59,522 nucleotides of DNA from Candidatus Jorgensenbacteria bacterium GW2011_GWA1_48_11 (GCA_001003475.1 LCPF01000001.1:175049-234570), one strand, 5' to 3'; shown: positions 7,817 to 16,403, counted from the stretch's first letter. Notes: a model not told the origin generated them from the letters alone. Numbers and translations are program-made.

Positions 7817-9469
7817 TTAATTGCAGGCAGTTGAGCCGCTTAAACAAGCGTTGTAGCTCGCCTGGATCGAGTCTCTTTGGGTCGGGAGATTTAGGGCGGT
7901 ATTGTAGGCATTATCGGCGAAAGCAATAATTTGATTTAAGAGCGTATTTACCGAATTGTTGAAATCGGCGGGGAGCGGCGTATTGGCTTGGAGTTGGGCC
8001 AGGAAAGCGGCCACCTGGTCGAGGAGAGGCAGAACCTCCGTGTATTTTTCGTTCAGGTCCGCGCTTAAATTATTGGCTGCCGTAAGCTCGTCAGCCAATC
8101 CGCTGCAGCTTTGGGGATGGCTGGTCGAGCCGCCGTTTACGTCGCACCAGTTTTTGAAACTCGTAAGAAGCGTTTTTATCTCGCCGTTGGTTGAGCTGGC
8201 GTTTCTGATGTTTTCGGCGGCTTGGCTCAAGGAGGTTTGGGCGAGGGTAAGCTGGGTTGAAAGATTGCTGCCGCTCGGCGCATCTTGCGAATCCCGAACA
8301 GCTCCTGTATAGCTGGTGCCGGCGCCGCCCAAAAGATCATCCGGCCGGCTGCCCTCCTGGCTTAAATCAACGTAGCCTTGATGAGGCGCGCTCGGCGTGG
8401 CCACACCGAGGAGGCCGGAGACGCTTTCTTGAACAAGGCGGTTAATGGCCGCGCCAACGAGCGCCTCGGCATAATCAGCGAAGGTTTGGGCGTTGATGAC
8501 GTTGTCAACATGAGCCGTAAGCGCTCTTTGGGTGACACCAGCCAGGGTGCTCCCGGGCGTGGTGTTCGTGATTTGAGAGCAGTACCAATAGACGTTTAAA
8601 TAGTCGTCGGGCGAAACATTGTCCGGAACCGGCGGCGGTATCCTGGGGTCGCCGAAAGTTGAGCCGTCCGCGGTTGCAATAATCGTGCCGCCGGCATCGC
8701 CTTGGTCGCCCCAAAGGGTCCATTCTAAGCATCTTTGGGTGGGGCTGTAGCCCTGACCCGCGATGGCTGAAGTCTGGGCGGCTCGCTCGCTCTCGAGCGT
8801 CTTTGAAATCAATTCGTCGCCGGCAATGAGAATCGCCCCGTAATAATTATTTTGCGGCCGCCAGGATTCGTTGAAAGCGATCCAGCCGCCCGATTGAAAA
8901 TTGTTGTAAAAGTCGTTGATGTTATTCACCACCTGATCGAGGGTGCAAGTGATCTGTTGGGAGAAAGGCGGCGCTCCGGCGGCCCGGCCGCCGGTTAAAA
9001 ATTGGATGACCGGCATGCGCAGTCCCTGGCACATCTGGCCCAGACCAACGCCCCTGATGACGTCGCCGGCGGCGGCCTGACCCGCCGAATTTATGAAGTC
9101 GTTGAAGTTCGTGACGAACTGCGGCGAACCGCCGCCGTTGATCCAGTTAATGGTTTCGTCGACCATTACGTCGAGCACCCGCCTTTTCAAGGTCGCGAGC
9201 GCTAATTGCGCAAGTTGTTCGGTCACCACCTGAACGCAGGATTGGACGCGGCCGGCGGCAATTTGGGTTTGGGCGCCGGCATCGGAGGTCGGCACTGTGC
9301 CGCTCAAGGCGCTTAGGCCGCGGCCGCCCAAAAGACTAAGAATGCCGCTCCCTATCGAACCAGCACAGGCTTCGAGAGCGCTTGTGGCCGCCGCGGCCCG
9401 CGGCGGCATAACCAGCCCGTTTGCAACGACGGTTAAAAGGGTTATGACAACGATTAATTTTTTGGCCAT
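7817..9469 (-). CDS. large exported Cys-containing protein of the T4SS operon
   Basis: A 550-residue protein with a clear signal peptide (VVANGLVMPPRAAAA, cleavage near residue 28) and no later convincing membrane segment. It holds several spaced cysteines and a region of heptad-like helices near residues 395-525. I cannot assign a family. Its place directly upstream of the VirB6-like gene, 1 nt after the preceding gene, suggests an extracytoplasmic part of the apparatus. Confidence 0.72.
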   Translation of the reverse strand: MAKKLIVVITLLTVVANGLVMPPRAAAATSALEACAGSIGSGILSLLGGRGLSALSGTVPTSDAGAQTQIAAGRVQSCVQVVTEQLAQLALATLKRRVLDVMVDETINWINGGGSPQFVTNFNDFINSAGQAAAGDVIRGVGLGQMCQGLRMPVIQFLTGGRAAGAPPFSQQITCTLDQVVNNINDFYNNFQSGGWIAFNESWRPQNNYYGAILIAGDELISKTLESERAAQTSAIAGQGYSPTQRCLEWTLWGDQGDAGGTIIATADGSTFGDPRIPPPVPDNVSPDDYLNVYWYCSQITNTTPGSTLAGVTQRALTAHVDNVINAQTFADYAEALVGAAINRLVQESVSGLLGVATPSAPHQGYVDLSQEGSRPDDLLGGAGTSYTGAVRDSQDAPSGSNLSTQLTLAQTSLSQAAENIRNASSTNGEIKTLLTSFKNWCDVNGGSTSHPQSCSGLADELTAANNLSADLNEKYTEVLPLLDQVAAFLAQLQANTPLPADFNNSVNTLLNQIIAFADNAYNTALNLPTQRDSIQASYNACLSGSTACN

Positions 9470-9470
9470 T

Positions 9471-10292
9471 TTATTGTTTGAGTGTTAACTCGTTGTAGCG
9501 GTCGGTCAAAACAGAATTCAAGCTCTGGGCTTCCTGGAAAATGTCGGCAAATTGGTTAAGGACCAAATAGCTTTTTAAGGGGTCGTCGTTTACCGCAAGA
9601 AGACCCTGGTAAATGGTCAGGCTTTTTTGCCACAAATTCAGGGCCTGGAGGTCGAACTGCTGCCATAGGGCCGGTACTGATAAGGCCAAAACATCGTGAA
9701 TCTGATTGTTCATCGCCGTAATTTGATTTTGGAGAGCGCTTTGGTCGTTCTTGTTCATGAATTTGTCCAATGCCGCGAATATGTCCGCGTTCAGACTGCC
9801 AAGATTTTTTTGAGTGAGACTGCCGAGAGTTTGGATATAGTTTATTTGGGCCGAGACAGAATTGTCGGAGACGATCCTAATGTCCTTGTTGTTAAATTCT
9901 TTGAAAGTCACGCCTTGGCTCAAATTATTTTGGAGAATATCGGAAAGGACATCCGTCGAAGGAACGGCGAGTTGCGGTTGGCCGTTGACGTCGGTTGAGA
10001 GTCCGGCCGAATTGCGATTCAGCACTTCCTTGGTATAAAGCTCGGCCAGTTTATCGGTCAGATTATCCTGGTTTTGGGCGACGCGGGTATCGGAATAAGG
10101 CGTAAGAGGGTTGGTGGGCGAGTTCGGGGCCCTGAATTCAAGGCTCGAGTTAAAGCCGTTCGAAGCGGCTGTTTCGATCAGGGATTTTTGCTTTGGTTCG
10201 ACCGGCGTTTTATTGATCAGCCAAGCCCCAAAAACACCGAACATTATTATTGCGATCGCCGATATTTTTCTTTTGGTCAAAAGTCTTTTCAT
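9471..10292 (-). CDS. membrane-anchored helical protein of the T4SS operon
   Basis: A 273-residue protein with one N-terminal membrane anchor (residues 10-26, ISAIAIIMFGVFGAWLI). A long extracytoplasmic, mainly helical domain follows, rich in Gln, Asn and Leu. No enzyme motif is visible. Gaps of 1 and 3 nt to its neighbours place it in the operon. Unknown function. Confidence 0.7.
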   Translation of the reverse strand: MKRLLTKRKISAIAIIMFGVFGAWLINKTPVEPKQKSLIETAASNGFNSSLEFRAPNSPTNPLTPYSDTRVAQNQDNLTDKLAELYTKEVLNRNSAGLSTDVNGQPQLAVPSTDVLSDILQNNLSQGVTFKEFNNKDIRIVSDNSVSAQINYIQTLGSLTQKNLGSLNADIFAALDKFMNKNDQSALQNQITAMNNQIHDVLALSVPALWQQFDLQALNLWQKSLTIYQGLLAVNDDPLKSYLVLNQFADIFQEAQSLNSVLTDRYNELTLKQ

Positions 10293-10295
10293 TTT

Positions 10296-10649
10296 TTAAA
10301 AACCAAAACCCAGACTTAGAGAGCGACTGACTCCCATCAAAAAAACAATTGGCAGGCAGGGCGGAATCGGCGGCAGGGCTAGGCCTAGAACCCAAGCGCC
10401 TTGGCTTGCTGGCGGATTAACCACCAAGCCCGGCACATTGGTAAAAATAGCCACAATGGGAGCGGGCAGGCCCGCAGTCAGGATGTTTGTGCCAGCCGGA
10501 CACAAAGGGTCGAGATTTGGCGCAATATTCAGGATTCTACCGCCAAAGGGCCGAAGTGGGCCTATCGCCGCCTGGGATTTTAATGGCGACGTAAGGAAAA
10601 TGAATATTGCGGCAAGTAAAAATAAGCGCGTAAGGATATTTTTCGCCAT
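10296..10649 (-). CDS. small exported proline-rich protein
   Basis: A 117-residue protein with a signal peptide (LFLLAAIFIFLTSPLKSQAA) and a short hydrophobic, Pro/Gly-rich mature part with three cysteines (PLCPAG, PIPPCLP). Its ATG shares a base with the TAA of rsmA (TAATG at 10647-10651), which indicates translational coupling. I do not recognise the family. Confidence 0.68.
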   Translation of the reverse strand: MAKNILTRLFLLAAIFIFLTSPLKSQAAIGPLRPFGGRILNIAPNLDPLCPAGTNILTAGLPAPIVAIFTNVPGLVVNPPASQGAWVLGLALPPIPPCLPIVFLMGVSRSLSLGFGF

Positions 10650-11440
10650 TAGTATTCATTATACAACATTAACGCGAGTTTTTTTAAGGTTTCAAGCGAT
10701 AAATCCTGCGGTCTGGCGAGGCTACTAATGTTATTTTTTCGGAGTAATGTCAAGAGTTTGACTTCAGTCGTGAGGCGGGCCGCCTTAAGGTTGTTAAAAA
10801 CGGTTTTTCGTGGCTGTTGGAAGACAGCCCTGGTCAGCCGGTAATAATTTTCTTCTGTTTTTCCTTCGGTTGGCCTCGTTTCGAGCCTAACGATCGCCGA
10901 ATCGACTCTCGGCTGAGGCGAAAAGTCTTTTTTTGGGATGAAATCGACGATTTTCGGTTCGGCCCAAAAGCGGACGGCCGCCGAGAGGAGATTCATTCGA
11001 GGCGGGCGGGCGCAAAGTCGCAGCGCCACCTCTCTTTGAACGGTTAAAACCGCGAGCTCGGGTTTCTTTCTAAGCTCGCCGATCACCCTCAAGAGGTGGC
11101 CGGTGATGTAATACGGAATGTTGCCTACCAGTTTGTAATTTTGAATTATGAATTTTGAATCATGAATTATGGACGGCAGTGCTTTTAACGCATCATCTTC
11201 TATAATTTCTAGTTTTTCATCCCCAAAGAATTTTTCTCTTAAACCTTCTGCTAATTTTTTGTCTTTTTCAATTGCGATAATCCTTATTCCTCCATTCTTT
11301 ATTCTTAATTCTCGCGTCAATTCTCCGTGGCCCGGCCCGATTTCGATCACAATGTCGTTTGCTTCGAGATCAAGCGCGGCCGCGATCCCCTTTATTTTTC
11401 TGCTATTTTTCAAAAAATGCTGGCCAAGTTTTTCGCCCAT
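10649..11440 (-). CDS. rsmA: 16S rRNA (adenine-N6,N6)-dimethyltransferase RsmA/KsgA
   Basis: Dimethylates the two adjacent adenines in the 3' terminal helix of 16S rRNA using SAM. Seen: the N-terminal GQHFLKN signature (residues 6-12), SAM motif I IEIGPGHGELT (32-42) and the catalytic motif NIPYYI near residue 110. Full-length at 263 aa. The gene heads the secretion operon, with its stop fused to the next start. Two AT-rich micro-repeat segments lie in frame inside it (about 11135-11172 and 11279-11320) and encode tolerated loops (IIHDSKFIIQNYK and RIKNGGIRII). Confidence 0.96.
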   Translation of the reverse strand: MGEKLGQHFLKNSRKIKGIAAALDLEANDIVIEIGPGHGELTRELRIKNGGIRIIAIEKDKKLAEGLREKFFGDEKLEIIEDDALKALPSIIHDSKFIIQNYKLVGNIPYYITGHLLRVIGELRKKPELAVLTVQREVALRLCARPPRMNLLSAAVRFWAEPKIVDFIPKKDFSPQPRVDSAIVRLETRPTEGKTEENYYRLTRAVFQQPRKTVFNNLKAARLTTEVKLLTLLRKNNISSLARPQDLSLETLKKLALMLYNEY

Positions 11441-11462
11441 TGTCGTTGAATATTTGTTTTTC

Positions 11463-11490
11463 TTGAACCTTTGATTTTTTATGCTATAAT
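11463..11490 (+). promoter_or_regulatory. promoter, plus strand
   Basis: TTGAAC at 11463-11468, 16-nt spacer, perfect TATAAT at 11485-11490. The predicted transcript would start about 11497, exactly at an in-frame ATT codon of the downstream reading frame. Confidence 0.6.
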
Positions 11491-11496
11491 TTACCC

Positions 11497-11826
11497 ATTA
11501 CTAAGATTCTAGACCATACCGGGTCTCTTTTACGAGACCTTTTTAAAACGGCCGGTTTCTGGTCTTTGTTTTTTGTTTTGAGCGCGGTCTTCGTGGGTTC
11601 GGGTTTGGTTTGGCGTTTAAACGCGGCGAGGGCGGATTTTCCGGACTCGAGCGGCAATGGCGGCGGTTTGATCGCGGCTCATAAGCAAGCCGATGCCGTC
11701 CTGTCCGGTTCGTCGGCTTATGCTCCGGCGAGCGAAGGCGATCGGGATTATGTTTTTCCCGATTGGTCTCTCGTTCTTGCGCCGCAAGATTCGTTGGGCG
11801 TCAAGAATCTTTCCCCGTCCGAATAA
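11497..11826 (+). CDS. small membrane-anchored protein, possible ATT start
   Basis: The open frame reads from before the -10 box to TAA 11826. No ATG or GTG is available upstream of the membrane segment. ATT 11497 lies 6 nt after TATAAT, the spacing seen for leaderless starts elsewhere in this window, and would give 109 aa. The frame before the usual TTG alternative (11566, 86 aa) already looks coding (ITKILDHTGSLLRDLFKTAG). One hydrophobic segment (SLFFVLSAVFVGSGLVW) is followed by a polar, Ser/Gly-rich extracytoplasmic part. It ends 1 nt from the convergent comM stop. It may be the truncated N-terminus of a larger envelope protein. Function unknown. Confidence 0.5.
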   Translation: MTKILDHTGSLLRDLFKTAGFWSLFFVLSAVFVGSGLVWRLNAARADFPDSSGNGGGLIAAHKQADAVLSGSSAYAPASEGDRDYVFPDWSLVLAPQDSLGVKNLSPSE

Positions 11827-11827
11827 T

Positions 11828-13363
11828 TCACTCGTTTGTTTTGAGGCGGTACTGAAAAGCTTCGGCGAGATGCTCTTTTTTGACCGTTGCCGAAGCCTCG
11901 AGGTCGGCAATGGTTTGGGCGACTTTTAAAATCCGGTAATAGCCCCGGGCCGAAACGAAATTTTTCTCGAGAGTTTGTTTTAGGAAATCCTCGGCTGATT
12001 TTTCTATTTTGATCAGTTCGTCAATGTGCTTGGAGCCAACCTCGCCGTTGGTGTAAATTTTAGGCGAAATTCTTTCCAAACGGGCAAGCTGAACATCTCT
12101 TGCTTTTAGAACGGCGTTACGGAAATCCCCCTCGATATTCTCGGCTTTGTTTTTCCTCAGGTCCTCCAAAGGAATGCGCGGCACCTCGAGTTGGATATCG
12201 AGACGGTCAAGCAGGGGCCCCGAGATCTTTTTCTGGTAGCGGAAGATTTCGTTGGCCGTGCAGCGGCATTCTTTTTCCGGATCGCCGAAATAACCGCAGG
12301 GACAGGGATTCATGGCGGCAACCAGAATGAAACGGGACGGGAAAACGAGCGTTTTTTTGGCGCGTGCCACATGGACGGTGCCGTTCTCGAGGGGTTGCCT
12401 CAAGCCCTCGAGAACGTCCCGGTGAAATTCCGGCGTTTCGTCGAGGAAAAGAACGCCGCGGTGGGCCAGACTGATCTCGCCGGGCCGCGGGTCAGCTCCC
12501 CCGCCGATCATCGAAACCAGGGAGGCGCTGTGGTGCGGCGCCCGGAAAGGCCGGTAATTGACGAAGGAATTTTCCGTATTCAAACCAATTGCGCTCCAGA
12601 TCTGGGTGATCTCGATGCATTCCTGGAGAGTGGGCGGCGGCAGGATTGAGATCAGGGATTGGGCGAGCATTGTCTTGCCAGTGCCAGGCGGTCCCGAAAG
12701 GATCAGGTTGTGGCCGCCTGCGGCCGCCACGAGAAGCGCTCGTTTGGCCGCCTGCAGGCCCTTGATTTCGCTTAGGGTGACGAGGCTTTGGGAAAAACCG
12801 GGTTTTACGTGAGTGGGCGGCGCCGGCTTGATTTCTTCCCTTTCCTCTAGGTGGTCAATTAATTCGATTAAATTCCTGACCGGCATGATTTTTATTTCGG
12901 GAATGACGGCCGCTTCGGCCGCGTTCTTTTCTGGCAAAAAAAGATATTTCAATTTTTTTCTTTTAGCCAAAAGCGCGATATTGAGACCCCCGTTTATGGG
13001 TCGAAGCGCGCCGTCCAAAGAAAGCTCGCCAACGAACATTTTATCGCCGGTCTCAAAGGGTTTTAACTGGTCGCTCGCGAGAAGATAAGCCAGGGCGACC
13101 GCCAGGTCGAAACGTGAGCCGGCCTTTTTGACGTCGGCTGGCGCAAGATTTATGGTGATTCGCCGGTTTTCCTTGGTCGGCGGCTTGATACCGGAATTCT
13201 TGATGGCCGAATTTACCCTTTCTTTCGCTTCGGAAACGGCTTTGTCGGCGAGGCCCACGATATTGAAAGCGTGGAGGCCGACATTTAAGTCGGCCTCCAC
13301 CTCTACAAGTTCGGCGTTAATTCCGTCAATTTCCGCAGAATAAAGCCTGGGGACGGCCCTCAT
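11828..13363 (-). CDS. comM: YifB/ComM family Mg-chelatase-like AAA+ ATPase
   Basis: ComM-type AAA+ helicase that promotes branch migration during natural transformation in some bacteria. Seen: N-terminal LonC-like domain (VEVEADLNVGLHAFNIVGL), Walker [11 protein letters not shown], Walker B VLFLDE, and the family cysteine motif NPCPCGYFGD. Start chosen at ATG 13363 (MRAVPRLYSAEIDG, 511 aa), 4 nt after the upstream stop. The frame is open further to 13459, but the extra 32 residues lie over the upstream gene. A DNA-uptake link with the pilus genes nearby is plausible but unproven. Confidence 0.93.
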   Translation of the reverse strand: MRAVPRLYSAEIDGINAELVEVEADLNVGLHAFNIVGLADKAVSEAKERVNSAIKNSGIKPPTKENRRITINLAPADVKKAGSRFDLAVALAYLLASDQLKPFETGDKMFVGELSLDGALRPINGGLNIALLAKRKKLKYLFLPEKNAAEAAVIPEIKIMPVRNLIELIDHLEEREEIKPAPPTHVKPGFSQSLVTLSEIKGLQAAKRALLVAAAGGHNLILSGPPGTGKTMLAQSLISILPPPTLQECIEITQIWSAIGLNTENSFVNYRPFRAPHHSASLVSMIGGGADPRPGEISLAHRGVLFLDETPEFHRDVLEGLRQPLENGTVHVARAKKTLVFPSRFILVAAMNPCPCGYFGDPEKECRCTANEIFRYQKKISGPLLDRLDIQLEVPRIPLEDLRKNKAENIEGDFRNAVLKARDVQLARLERISPKIYTNGEVGSKHIDELIKIEKSAEDFLKQTLEKNFVSARGYYRILKVAQTIADLEASATVKKEHLAEAFQYRLKTNE

Positions 13364-13367
13364 TTTC

Positions 13368-13703
13368 TCAGCTGGCTTTTTGTTTGCACCGCCGACAAAG
13401 ATGCGATTCGGGGACGGCGTGGAGGATCTGGGAATCGATTGGTTGGCCGCAGCTTTCACAAACGCCGTATTTGCCCCGCCTGATTTTTTCGAGAGCCGCT
13501 TCGATGCTTTCTATTTTCTCCCGGAGAACCTGCTGTACGCCGACTTGGTTGGCGAACTCCTCGGCTTCATCGGCTTTTTCATCGCCGTGGTCTACGTCAT
13601 CGCCGAAGTTCAGGTCATCGGCTAGGTGCTTCAGGGTTGCTTCGGTCGCCTTGAGCGTCGTCCTTAGTTGTTTTTCGAATGATTCGAGTTCGTGTTCGGT
13701 CAT
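13368..13703 (-). CDS. DksA/TraR family zinc-finger protein
   Basis: A 111-residue protein with an N-terminal coiled-coil (residues 1-85, acidic) and a C4 zinc finger CESCGQPI...CRRCKQK near the C-terminus, with RGKYGVCE just before it. Proteins of this family bind the RNA polymerase secondary channel and modulate initiation, but short versions are functionally diverse. It lies upstream of comM in the same direction with a 4-nt gap. Confidence 0.88.
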   Translation of the reverse strand: MTEHELESFEKQLRTTLKATEATLKHLADDLNFGDDVDHGDEKADEAEEFANQVGVQQVLREKIESIEAALEKIRRGKYGVCESCGQPIDSQILHAVPESHLCRRCKQKAS

Positions 13704-13718
13704 GTTTTTCTTCTAATA

Positions 13719-13743
13719 AATAAAAAATAGCCTCCTTGAGGCC
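13719..13743 (-). terminator. intrinsic terminator of the 13764-14846 gene
   Basis: On the minus strand the stem GCCTC-AAG-GAGGC is followed by a T-rich run (TATTTTTTATT). It sits 20 nt after the stop at 13764 and before the DksA-like gene. Confidence 0.8.
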
Positions 13744-13763
13744 GTTCGTCAACCGGGGTTCGC

Positions 13764-14846
13764 CTATTGCAGGCGATTGATTGCTTCTTTAAAACCGTTG
13801 TAAGAGCTGCTGATTAGCAAGTTTTGGCCGACCCAGCCGTAATTCAAAGCAAAACCGACCGTGCTAAAGGTGAGATAGCGGTTCGAAACGGCGTTCGTCG
13901 AACCGGTTTTCCAAGTCGTACCGGCCGTGCCGGGATTGGATAAGAACAAACCTGTTAAATGGGTGCCGGCTTCGAGTTCCTGATTCAATTTGGTTTGAAG
14001 ATCGGTTAAGTTCGCATTCTGGCTCGGCGCGAGTATCAAGCCGGGCCAAGTGCCGGCGTTGTCGGTATAGACGAAAGTCGTAAGGTCCGGATTGAATTCG
14101 TTTAAGACGTCGTTCGTGATGTCTTGAGCGAAAAAGAGGTTTATTACTTGGCTCAAGGTCAGGATGTTGTTTTGGGCGTCCCGAAGAACGACTTCCTTCA
14201 AGATTGGCACGTCAGCCGTGGCAAAAGGCAGGGCGGCGGCTAGGCTCGTTAAGTCGGTCGTCGCGAGGGTGACGTCAGCGGTCGTGTCGGCAGCGGTTTT
14301 AAAAAGCGAAACGTGATTTTGAATAGTCGGCGCCGCAGCCGGAGTTTCGGGCGTCGGTATTGGCGTCGGATTCTGGACTTCGGGTTGCGTCGGGGGCGGA
14401 ATTTCAGTCGTCGGCGGCAGTGTTGTTTCCGCTGTTTTCGGCCCGGCAAAGAATGTCGGGTAGACGAAGAAATAACCGGCCGCTCCCAAACCGGCCACGA
14501 CGATTAAAGCAACAAGCCCCCAGAACAAACCTTTTTTAGATTTGGCAGGCGTAATGGCGGCCGGGAAAGAAGCCGGCGTTTCCGCGTTGCTGATTTTGAG
14601 AGGTTCGAAGCTGGAACTGGGCATCGGCGCCGGTTGGGCCGCAGGCATTTCCGGCACGTAAGCTTTAGGTGCGCCGCCGCCCGTTTCTTTTAAGGAATTC
14701 ATATCCGAAGCCATGGTCCGCAAATCTATCTTGGGACTCGGCGGCGTGGCTAAAGGCGATTCACCCTCGCCGGTGCCGATCGGCATATTGTTGCCGCCCG
14801 GCGTCTGGGGCGGCCAGTTTTGACTGTTGAACGATTGATCAGGCAT
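13764..14846 (-). CDS. single-pass membrane protein with proline-rich flanks, unknown
   Basis: A 360-residue protein. A disordered Pro/Ala/Ser-rich cytoplasmic N-terminus (1-104) is followed by one membrane helix (about 105-127, KGLFWGLVALIVVAGLGAAGYF). A Pro/Thr-rich linker (about 135-168) leads to an extracytoplasmic domain of ~190 residues with no motif I recognise. This topology is common among hypothetical proteins of Patescibacteria. It is monocistronic, with its own promoter and terminator. Confidence 0.75.
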   Translation of the reverse strand: MPDQSFNSQNWPPQTPGGNNMPIGTGEGESPLATPPSPKIDLRTMASDMNSLKETGGGAPKAYVPEMPAAQPAPMPSSSFEPLKISNAETPASFPAAITPAKSKKGLFWGLVALIVVAGLGAAGYFFVYPTFFAGPKTAETTLPPTTEIPPPTQPEVQNPTPIPTPETPAAAPTIQNHVSLFKTAADTTADVTLATTDLTSLAAALPFATADVPILKEVVLRDAQNNILTLSQVINLFFAQDITNDVLNEFNPDLTTFVYTDNAGTWPGLILAPSQNANLTDLQTKLNQELEAGTHLTGLFLSNPGTAGTTWKTGSTNAVSNRYLTFSTVGFALNYGWVGQNLLISSSYNGFKEAINRLQ

Positions 14847-14853
14847 TAGCTTT

Positions 14854-14859
14854 ATTATA
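14854..14859 (-). promoter_or_regulatory. -10 box, leaderless start for the 14846 gene
   Basis: TATAAT on the minus strand (14859 to 14854) ends 7 nt before ATG 14846. No good -35 is visible and there is no Shine-Dalgarno sequence. Confidence 0.6.
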
Positions 14860-14879
14860 CAACTTGGGGTTGGCCGCGC

Positions 14880-14893
14880 CTGTGGATAATGAA
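14880..14893. repeat. left copy of 14-bp direct repeat flanking the mobile island
   Basis: CTGTGGATAATGAA, identical to 17463-17476. The two copies bracket the AT-rich island. It also contains TGTGGATAA, the complement of a DnaA-box consensus, so a chance or functional alternative exists. Confidence 0.65.
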
Positions 14894-14940
14894 ATGCCTA
14901 TACCATGAAGACATACAATCAAAATAGTTAGACAAACTAA

Positions 14941-15819
14941 ATGAAGCAGGATACCATTGGAAATATGGAAGTTTACAAGTTCCGTCTGTCGTTCAGAGGT
15001 GAACTTGTCGAAAATAGTGTGGATGCATTTGATGTGGCTAATACAATTTTGGCCACTAGTTTTGCATTACAGGAGATCGCTAAAACCAAGCTAGGAGAAA
15101 AAGAAGCCAATAATCTCAGCTTAAACATAAGCGCTTTTAAAGAGGGGTCGTTAACTAGCGAGTTCATATATCATTTTGCAAATATAGTTAGCACGGCATT
15201 ACCCTTTGCGCCCCTAGCCCCCGATATTATTAAAACTGGAAGTGCTGTTCTTGGCGGACTTAAAAGTTACCTCGATATCAAGAAATTATTAAAAGGTAAA
15301 CCACCCGAATCGGTAAAAGCCATTGGCGGTAACAAAATAGAGATAAATGTTTCAGGAACTAACAATAAAGTGGTTATTAGTAATAGTGACTTTAGTCTGT
15401 TACAAAGCAAAACCCTTGCAAAGAATATCGCAAAAGCATATCAACCGCTCTTAAAAGAAAATACACCCATAGAAACCATAGAAATAGAAGGAGTAAAGAT
15501 TAAGGAAATCGGAGTTAATAGAGAAGAAGCGGCGTATCTTGAATCAGAGGAATCGTTTCAGACGTTGCCTACCGTAAAATATAAAGGAGTTATCACCAAA
15601 ATGGATACCAAGGTTAGAAGTGGATTTATAAGCATGGGTCAAAAAAGAGTCCCATTTACTTATTCCGATCAGTTATCGGGTGAGAAATTTGTGATTTTAG
15701 TTGAATCTTTGAAACGCAAAATTCAAATCTTCCTTATAGGAGACGTAACCATGGATTATGAGGGGAATCCTAGAAATATAGTTGTTACGGATGTTGAATC
15801 GGAAATTACTCTTGTATGA
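14941..15819 (+). CDS. uncharacterised passenger protein paired with a NYN protein
   Basis: A 292-residue protein, or 284 from ATG 14965. It resembles a family of unknown function found in phages and islands: a beta-rich N-terminus with FRGELVENSVDAFDVANTI, an ISAFKEGS strand, a hydrophobic Pro/Gly-rich middle (about 80-105), then a polar hinge. The C-terminus is a compact beta-barrel-like segment (residues 215-292, KYKGVITKMDTKVRSGFISM). Base and codon use are clearly more AT-rich than in the neighbours. It overlaps the NYN gene as ATGA (15816-15819), so the two are translated together. Function unknown; an RNA-related role is inferred from its partner. Confidence 0.7.
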   Translation: MKQDTIGNMEVYKFRLSFRGELVENSVDAFDVANTILATSFALQEIAKTKLGEKEANNLSLNISAFKEGSLTSEFIYHFANIVSTALPFAPLAPDIIKTGSAVLGGLKSYLDIKKLLKGKPPESVKAIGGNKIEINVSGTNNKVVISNSDFSLLQSKTLAKNIAKAYQPLLKENTPIETIEIEGVKIKEIGVNREEAAYLESEESFQTLPTVKYKGVITKMDTKVRSGFISMGQKRVPFTYSDQLSGEKFVILVESLKRKIQIFLIGDVTMDYEGNPRNIVVTDVESEITLV

Positions 15820-16376
15820 CAGATAAAAATAATCAATTCGAATTTAAGATGCCCCCTAAACCAAAGGCGGGTTTATATATAGATGATGCTAATTTATATA
15901 AGCGCGGAAAAGCGTCTGGATGGATGACAGACTATAAAAAGTTATATAAGTGGGTCGCCGAAAAGAATACTATTGTTTATGCGAGGATTTATAAGGGCCG
16001 TCCTAAATACGAACCCGCAAAGTCTATAAGCGAGGCGTTAGAAAAATATTTCGAGAGCATAGGCTATTCAGTCACTGGTAAAAATCTAAAGAAATTACGA
16101 GACAATTTAGCTCCCCTCGGATTCAGAAATAAATGCAATTTTGATGTTGAAATGCATGACGAAATCATGAATGATCTTAAAGACGTTGATATAGTTTATA
16201 TTTGCAGTGGAGACAGCGATTTTATAAGGACAAAAAATAATATCTTGAAAAGTCAAAAACGCATTAAATTCGTAGCATACGAAAATAATTGTGCTTGGGA
16301 AATAAGAACGGCTTCCTGGTATGTAAGTCTAGATTCTATAAGAGTTGAAGTAGAAAGATTTCCCAAGCCTCACTAA
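15816..16376 (+). CDS. NYN-domain (PIN-like) putative ribonuclease
   Basis: A 186-residue protein with the NYN/PIN-like fold signatures: GLYIDDANLY (residues 19-28, first acidic site), FDVEMHDEIM (about 109-118) and DIVYICSGDSDF (about 125-136). These acidic positions bind a metal in NYN RNases. AT-rich and translationally coupled to the preceding gene. It is distinct from the chromosomal NYN gene at 19523. A two-gene defence or toxin-like role is possible but not shown. Confidence 0.85.
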   Translation: MTDKNNQFEFKMPPKPKAGLYIDDANLYKRGKASGWMTDYKKLYKWVAEKNTIVYARIYKGRPKYEPAKSISEALEKYFESIGYSVTGKNLKKLRDNLAPLGFRNKCNFDVEMHDEIMNDLKDVDIVYICSGDSDFIRTKNNILKSQKRIKFVAYENNCAWEIRTASWYVSLDSIRVEVERFPKPH

Positions 16377-16381
16377 AACGG

Positions 16382-16403
16382 AAAAACCGGGCATGAAGCC
16401 CGG
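16382..16403 (-). terminator. terminator reading from the transposase side
   Basis: CCGGGC/GCCCGG stem with a 5-nt loop. On the minus strand it is followed by TTTTT, so it fits transcripts arriving from the transposase gene; on the plus strand there is no U-tract. The rest of 16404-16547 is AT-rich with no gene visible. Confidence 0.7.

Noticed and set aside
11828-13459. Long comM start at 13459
   Set aside because: The extra N-terminal residues lie within the coding sequence of the zinc-finger gene; the family N-terminus MRAVPRLYSAEIDG fits ATG 13363.
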